Shown here: positions 59,707-64,000 of the stretch, piece by piece
Numbering within the stretch: the first letter of the stretch is position 1
Layout of the letters: each line of letters begins with the position of its first letter
Assembly: GCA_043721315.1 (NCBI GenBank)
Contig: JAYSQZ010000052.1
Location: 1 to 64,000 of the forward strand
Length of the DNA stretch: 64,000 nt
DNA from: Elstera sp043721315
GTDB taxonomy: Bacteria > Pseudomonadota > Alphaproteobacteria > Elsterales > Elsteraceae
Direction of reading: 5' to 3'
The notes under the pieces: generated by a model
Databases searched by the model: none
What the model saw: only the letters and a program-made list of their open reading frames with translations
What the model was told of the DNA's origin: nothing
Translations under genes and position numbers: made by a program

Positions 59707-60498
59707 TTAAGCCGCTGAACGGTTTCGCCAGCGGGGAACGGTAATAAGCTCCACGTCCGCATCACGCAGCAACGCGGCGGCAGTGTCGCTAATGCCATCG
59801 TCTGTCACGACGATGTCGATACGCGAGAGCGGGCATAAAATAAGGCTTCCGCGCCCTTTGAATTTGCTGCTATCGACCAGGACAACCAGTTTTTCGGCCT
59901 GATCAATCAGCTTCTGTTCAGCGCGAATGAGCAGCGAATCGGATTGCATCAGCCCGTGTTGCGTTAAGGCTTGCGCCCCCATGAAGAGCTTTGACGCAAA
60001 AAAACGGTGCGTTAGGTCTTGATCAAACGGGCTTAGGATTAACTGCTGTTCCCGAAAAATCTCGCCGCCCGGCAGGGTAACGCGATTTTCGCCGTTACGC
60101 ATTAGATAGTCGGCGATAGGGATGCTGTTCGTCAGCACCTCCACTTTGGTCCGCACCAAAAATTCGGTCATCGCGAAGGTCGTGGTGCCACCGTCGATGA
60201 TGATCGAATCGCTTTCTCCGCACAAATCTACCGCCCGGCGGGCAATAGCGCGCTTTGTCTCGCGATTTAACGTCGCGTTATAGTCGAAGGGCGGCTCGGT
60301 CAGATGCGTTGGGCGCGCGCCGAGGGCTTGTGCCCCACCCCGCACCCGCCGCAGTAAACCTGCCGTGTCCATCTCCTGCAAATCGCGCCGTACGGTTGCC
60401 CGCGAGGCCCCTGACAGTGCCATAATATCCTGAATGCCAATGGTTCCCTGCTTTTGCAGCAGGGCCGCTATTTGCCCGTGACGTTCGTGTTGATGCAT
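59707..60498 (-). CDS. rhaR: DeoR-family rhamnose regulator RhaR
   Basis: A 263-residue DeoR-type regulator. The winged helix-turn-helix (about 5-60) has LSGASRATVRRDLQEMD, and the sugar-phosphate-binding domain has IIIDGGTTTFAM and LVDSSKFKGRGSL. It should respond to a phosphorylated rhamnose intermediate. It is the first minus-strand gene, divergent from rhaD, facing the triple TTGCGNCGCAA array that is its likely operator. Confidence 0.88.
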   Translation of the reverse strand: MHQHERHGQIAALLQKQGTIGIQDIMALSGASRATVRRDLQEMDTAGLLRRVRGGAQALGARPTHLTEPPFDYNATLNRETKRAIARRAVDLCGESDSIIIDGGTTTFAMTEFLVRTKVEVLTNSIPIADYLMRNGENRVTLPGGEIFREQQLILSPFDQDLTHRFFASKLFMGAQALTQHGLMQSDSLLIRAEQKLIDQAEKLVVLVDSSKFKGRGSLILCPLSRIDIVVTDDGISDTAAALLRDADVELITVPRWRNRSAA

Positions 60499-60574
60499 GG
60501 AAAGGCCCTCTTTGGCCGGTGTGAGAAAACGGATAAATCCTAATCATAGTGTGCGTCAATAGTAATTGTTCATT

Positions 60575-60627
60575 TTGCGCCGCATAAATGTCATATTGCG
60601 TCGCAACGGCATCTTGTTGCGACGCAA
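60575..60627. promoter_or_regulatory. Triple RhaR operator array (TTGCGNCGCAA x3)
   Basis: Three 11-bp palindromes: TTGCGCCGCAT (60575-60585, one mismatch), TTGCGTCGCAA (60596-60606) and TTGCGACGCAA (60617-60627). Their centres at 60580, 60601 and 60622 are exactly 21 bp apart, two turns of DNA, so all three face the same side. The array lies between divergent rhaR and rhaD. A fourth, weaker half (TGCGTC) is at 60552-60557. RhaR as the binding protein is an inference from position. Confidence 0.75.
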
Positions 60628-60642
60628 AATTACCTAATTCGA

Positions 60643-60672
60643 TTGACACGCACCCTAAAGTGATCGTTTGAT
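60643..60672 (+). promoter_or_regulatory. Candidate sigma-70 promoter of rhaD-rhaI
   Basis: A perfect -35 hexamer TTGACA (60643-60648), an 18-base spacer and TTTGAT (60667-60672, 4 of 6 bases of the -10 consensus). It lies 15 bp after the last operator and about 40 bp before the rhaD start. Confidence 0.55.
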
Positions 60673-60711
60673 GCCGATGAAACGGGGCAAGGATCCGATC
60701 CTTTTTCCTTA

Positions 60712-62847
60712 ATGATGCATTTTGAACAATTTCGGAGCCGGATCGTGACCGCGACTTCACTCAGCCCCTCCCTCATCCCATCGCTGTGGGATGACGTGTT
60801 TGCCGCCAAAATTTCCGAACCGGAGTTGCTGCTTTACCGCTCCAATTTGCTGGGATCGGACCTACGGGTGACTAATTATGGCGGCGGCAACACGTCGGCC
60901 AAATTAACGCATTCTGATCCATTGACGAACCAAAGCGTCACGGTGCTGTGGGTTAAAGGCTCCGGTGGCGATCTTGGCAGTATGGCGCTCAATGGATTTT
61001 CAACGCTTTATCTCGACAAACTTAAGCAGTTGAAGGGGCTTTATCGCGGGCTTATGGATGAAGATGAGATGGTTGGCTATTTGCCCCATTGCACCTTCAA
61101 CCTTAATCCGCGTGCCGCCAGTATAGATACGCCGCTCCACGCTTATATTCCCCATGCTCACGTCGATCACATGCACCCGGATGCGGTCATCGCCATTGCG
61201 GCCTCCGCCCGCAGCCGGGAATTGACGGAAGAAGTCTTTGGGGGAGAAATCGGCTGGCTGCCTTGGCAGCGTCCCGGTTTCGATCTCGGGCTTAAACTGG
61301 AAGCTCTGGCGCGGGCGAACTCTGACCTCTGCGGTATCATGTTAGCGGGGCACGGCATCTTCACGTGGGGCGATACTGCCAAGAGTTGTTATGAGACGAC
61401 CCTGCGTATTATCAACCGTGCAAACGAATGGTTGGCATTGACGGTTATTGGTCCGGCTTTCGGTGGTCCGGTCTGCGCGCCTCTGCCGGAAACCGAGCGC
61501 CGTGCCATTGCCGCCGCGCTCATGCCTGCCCTGCGCGGCAAGATTTCCGCGACCCAGCCGAAGGTAGGCCATTTCAACGACAGCTTAGAAGTGCTCGAGT
61601 TCGTTTGCGCGCGAGACCGGGACGCGCTGGCGGCCCTTGGTACGTCCTGCCCGGATCATTTTTTACGCACGAAGATCCGCCCCCTGGTAGTCCCCTTCAA
61701 TCCGCAATCGCCTGATCTGCCCGGAACCCTCGCCGCGCTGGATGCTGCCGTCGCTGACTATCGGGCCGAGTATGCGGCTTACTACGAACGCTGTCGCCGC
61801 CCCAATAGCCCGAAGATGCGCGATCCGAATGCGGTCGTTTATCTTGTCCCCGGCGTTGGTATGATTACCTTCGCTGCCGATAAGGCTACGGCGCGCATTG
61901 CGGGCGAATTCTACGTTAATGCCATCAATGTTATGCGCGGGGCTAATGGAGCCGACCGCTACATCGGCCTCGACGAACAAGAAGCCTTCGACATCGAATA
62001 TTGGCTGCTAGAAGAAGCCAAGCTGCAACGGATGCCGAAGCCGAAGAGCCTTGCGGGGCAAATCGCTTTCGTCACCGGTGGTGCGGGCGGCATTGGCCGG
62101 GCGACAGTAGAATCCCTTCTGAACGAGGGCGCGGCGGTCGTGGCGGCGGATATTGACATTGGCAGCCTAGAGGCCGCCGTGCAGGAATTCGCCCAACGCT
62201 TCGGGCGGGACCGCGTTACGGGCGTACACTTGGATGTGACCGACGAAACCTCTGTCCAAAGGGGGTTTGAGGCGGCGGCGCTCGCCTTTGGCGGGGTTGA
62301 TTTACTGGTGTCCAATGCCGGAATCGCCTCCTCCGCGCCGATTGAGGAAACGTCACTCGAACTCTGGAACCGAAATATTTCTGTGCTCGCCACGGGCTAT
62401 TTCTTGGTTGCACGCGAAGCCTTCAAAATGCTGAAAACGCAAGACACGGGTGGCTCCATCGTCTTCATCGGCAGTAAAAATGCGCTCGCGGCTTCCCCGA
62501 ATGCATCGGCCTACTGCACGGCAAAGGCGGCTGAACTGCACTTGGCGCGCTGCCTTGCTCTGGAAGGCGCCCCCCTCGGTATCCGGGTCAATAGCGTCAA
62601 CCCCGACGCGGTGTTGCGTGGCTCGAAAATTTGGAGCGGCTCTTGGCTTCAAGAGCGGGCAGATGCCTATAATCTTTCCACCGATGCCCTGGAAGATCAT
62701 TACCGCCAGCGCAGTCTGTTGAAACGCTCCGTCTATCCCGAGGATATTGCGGCTGCCGTGCTGTTTTTCTGCACAGGGGCCTCGGCAAAATCGACCGGGA
62801 ATATTCTCAATGTTGACGCGGGCAACGCCGCCGCTTTCACGCGCTGA
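60712..62847 (+). CDS. rhaD: Bifunctional rhamnulose-1-phosphate aldolase/lactaldehyde dehydrogenase-type SDR (RhaD)
   Basis: A 711-residue fusion. The N-terminal class II aldolase domain (about 30-420) has NYGGGNTSAK and the zinc His motifs HAHVDHMHPDAV and AGHGIFTWGD. The C-terminal short-chain dehydrogenase (about 445-711) has the cofactor motif VTGGAGGIGRA and the catalytic Tyr-x3-Lys in SAYCTAKA. The aldolase splits rhamnulose-1-phosphate to dihydroxyacetone phosphate and lactaldehyde, and the SDR oxidises lactaldehyde. Start uncertain: tandem ATG at 60712/60715, or a GTG about 10 codons in with a GGAG upstream. Homologues begin close to LLLYRSNLLGSDLRV. Confidence 0.93.
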   Translation: MMHFEQFRSRIVTATSLSPSLIPSLWDDVFAAKISEPELLLYRSNLLGSDLRVTNYGGGNTSAKLTHSDPLTNQSVTVLWVKGSGGDLGSMALNGFSTLYLDKLKQLKGLYRGLMDEDEMVGYLPHCTFNLNPRAASIDTPLHAYIPHAHVDHMHPDAVIAIAASARSRELTEEVFGGEIGWLPWQRPGFDLGLKLEALARANSDLCGIMLAGHGIFTWGDTAKSCYETTLRIINRANEWLALTVIGPAFGGPVCAPLPETERRAIAAALMPALRGKISATQPKVGHFNDSLEVLEFVCARDRDALAALGTSCPDHFLRTKIRPLVVPFNPQSPDLPGTLAALDAAVADYRAEYAAYYERCRRPNSPKMRDPNAVVYLVPGVGMITFAADKATARIAGEFYVNAINVMRGANGADRYIGLDEQEAFDIEYWLLEEAKLQRMPKPKSLAGQIAFVTGGAGGIGRATVESLLNEGAAVVAADIDIGSLEAAVQEFAQRFGRDRVTGVHLDVTDETSVQRGFEAAALAFGGVDLLVSNAGIASSAPIEETSLELWNRNISVLATGYFLVAREAFKMLKTQDTGGSIVFIGSKNALAASPNASAYCTAKAAELHLARCLALEGAPLGIRVNSVNPDAVLRGSKIWSGSWLQERADAYNLSTDALEDHYRQRSLLKRSVYPEDIAAAVLFFCTGASAKSTGNILNVDAGNAAAFTR

Positions 62848-62858
62848 GGAAGCATCGA

Positions 62859-64000
62859 ATGAATTTTCAAATTTCGGCAGAGGCTATCGCCCGCCACAAC
62901 GAAACCCTGCATGTTGCCGTTTCCGAGGATTACGAGGCGCTACAGCGCCAAGTGGCGCGGCGCGGTATCAATCTCGATGCGATTGCCCATCAGGTTGCCG
63001 CTTTCGGCGTTGCTTTGCCAAGCTGGGGCGTTGGCACCGGCGGCACGCGCTTTGCTCGCTTTGCCGGGTTGGGGGAGCCGCGCGGGCTGGAGGATAAGCT
63101 GGATGATTGCGCGACGATTCAGCAACTTACGCGCGCAACACCCACAGTTTCGCTGCATTTCCCCTGGGACAAACCATCGGACGTCGCCGCGCTCAAGCAA
63201 CAGGCGGCGGCCCTCGGCCTTGGTTTCGACGCGGTAAACTCCAATACTTTCCAAGATCAACCCGGCCAATCGGTTTCCTATAAATTCGGTAGCCTTAGCC
63301 ATCCCGATAAAGCGGTCCGCGATCTTGCCGTGGCCCATAATATCGACTGCATCCGCTTAGGCGAAACCCTAGGCGCGCCCGCCCTTACCGTTTGGGTTGG
63401 CGACGGCGCGAATTTCCCAGGCCAGCAGAATTTTACGACGGCCTTCGATCGCTACCTCGACAGTATGGCGCAAATCTACGCGGCCTTGCCAGGCGACTGG
63501 TCGGTGTTCATCGAGCATAAGCTGTTCGAGCCGGCTTTTTACGCCACCGTTATCGCCGATTGGGGCAGCAGCTACCTTGCCGCCGTCGAACTGGGGCCGA
63601 AAGCGAAATGCTTGGTTGACCTCGGGCACCATGCGCCAAATACGAATATCGAAATGATTGTCGCCCGCCTCATTCGCTTCGGCAAACTTGCGGGTTTCCA
63701 CTTCAACGATAGCAAATATGGCGATGATGATCTTGACAGCGGTTCAATCAACCCGTTCCAACTGTTCTTGATCTTCAATGAGTTAGTCGATGCGGCCCAG
63801 CGCGGGGCACCCAGTTTTGCGCCCGCTTATATGCTCGACCAATCCCATAATGTCACGGATCCAATCGAAAGTTTGATGAGTAGCACGCTGGAAGTTCTGC
63901 GCCGCTACGCCCAGGCGCTCTTGATCGACCGCAACGCCTTAACCGAGGCTCAGACCGCCTGTGACGCGCTGGGGGCGCATAGTTTGTTGAAGCAAGCCTT
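62859..64000 (+). CDS. rhaI: L-rhamnose isomerase RhaI (partial, cut by the window end)
   Basis: An open frame from the ATG at 62859, with GAGGA 8 bases upstream, runs to the end of the window without a stop, about 380 residues seen. It is the TIM-barrel L-rhamnose isomerase of the Pseudomonas stutzeri type, not the E. coli RhaA type: VSLHFPWDKPSD, FIEHKLFEPAFY (metal Glu), CLVDLGHHAPNTNIE (metal Asp) and GFHFNDSKYGDDDLD (metal His and Asp) are all in the expected order. It converts L-rhamnose to L-rhamnulose. It starts 11 bp after rhaD and is co-transcribed with it. About 50 C-terminal residues are missing. Confidence 0.93.
   Translation, partial: MNFQISAEAIARHNETLHVAVSEDYEALQRQVARRGINLDAIAHQVAAFGVALPSWGVGTGGTRFARFAGLGEPRGLEDKLDDCATIQQLTRATPTVSLHFPWDKPSDVAALKQQAAALGLGFDAVNSNTFQDQPGQSVSYKFGSLSHPDKAVRDLAVAHNIDCIRLGETLGAPALTVWVGDGANFPGQQNFTTAFDRYLDSMAQIYAALPGDWSVFIEHKLFEPAFYATVIADWGSSYLAAVELGPKAKCLVDLGHHAPNTNIEMIVARLIRFGKLAGFHFNDSKYGDDDLDSGSINPFQLFLIFNELVDAAQRGAPSFAPAYMLDQSHNVTDPIESLMSSTLEVLRRYAQALLIDRNALTEAQTACDALGAHSLLKQA

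Overview
The window is a chromosomal segment of an alphaproteobacterium, most likely of the Rhodospirillales. The evidence is the Irr regulator beside rubrerythrin, the PlcP/Agt lipid-remodelling pair, an efp-suhB-OmpA-MotA-MotB-like cluster, the rhizobial-type rhamnose pathway (ABC uptake dependent on a kinase, fused RhaD, TIM-barrel RhaI), an orphan ccmA and generally G+C-rich codon use. I cannot fix the genus from the sequence alone. I see no insertion sequence, prophage, CRISPR array or rRNA operon.

Left part (1-13 kb): a decayed rhamnose-mutarotase-like fragment lies against the 3' end of a tRNA-Arg. Then come a lipoprotein hydrolase with an orphan ABC-2 ATPase, an FAD amine oxidase, a GAF/HD-GYP protein with an unusual insertion in its HD-GYP domain, RlpA, and a minus-strand cluster (efp, suhB, an OmpA-like protein, a MotA/ExbB-like protein and a MotB-like protein with a very long coiled coil) that looks like an ion-driven envelope machine of unknown purpose. 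A lipid kinase faces a plcP-agt pair preceded by a candidate Pho box, which suggests phosphate-starvation replacement of phospholipids by glycolipids.

Metal and stress block (15-21 kb): aqpS-arsC (arsenic), irr and rubrerythrin (iron and peroxide), and a copper module in which copZ-DUF305 and copA-cueR diverge from two CueR-type operators. From 20.7 to 35.3 kb four toxin-antitoxin pairs (BrnTA, ParDE, a RelE/XRE pair, a PIN pair) are scattered among housekeeping genes (ABC exporter, ccmA, a nitrate/nitrite-type chemoreceptor, bamD, recN, ligA, folM-folB, alkA-like).

Middle part (36-47 kb): tandem DUF4170, a KefB/C antiporter with ubiE, an HNH protein, a beta-lactamase-fold hydrolase with anmK (wall recycling), an orphan LivJ-type binding protein, a histidine kinase/HD-GYP response-regulator pair and a universal stress protein. 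From 47.5 to 53.1 kb is the rod-shape operon mreB-mreC-mreD-mrdA-rodA, followed by a terminator and tRNA-Lys.

Right end (53.4-64 kb): a complete L-rhamnose catabolic locus. rhaR-rhaS-rhaT-rhaP-rhaQ-rhaM-rhaK run on the minus strand and rhaD-rhaI on the plus strand; rhaI is cut by the window end. The divergent control region carries three copies of TTGCGNCGCAA with centres exactly 21 bp apart, a strong candidate for the RhaR operator array.
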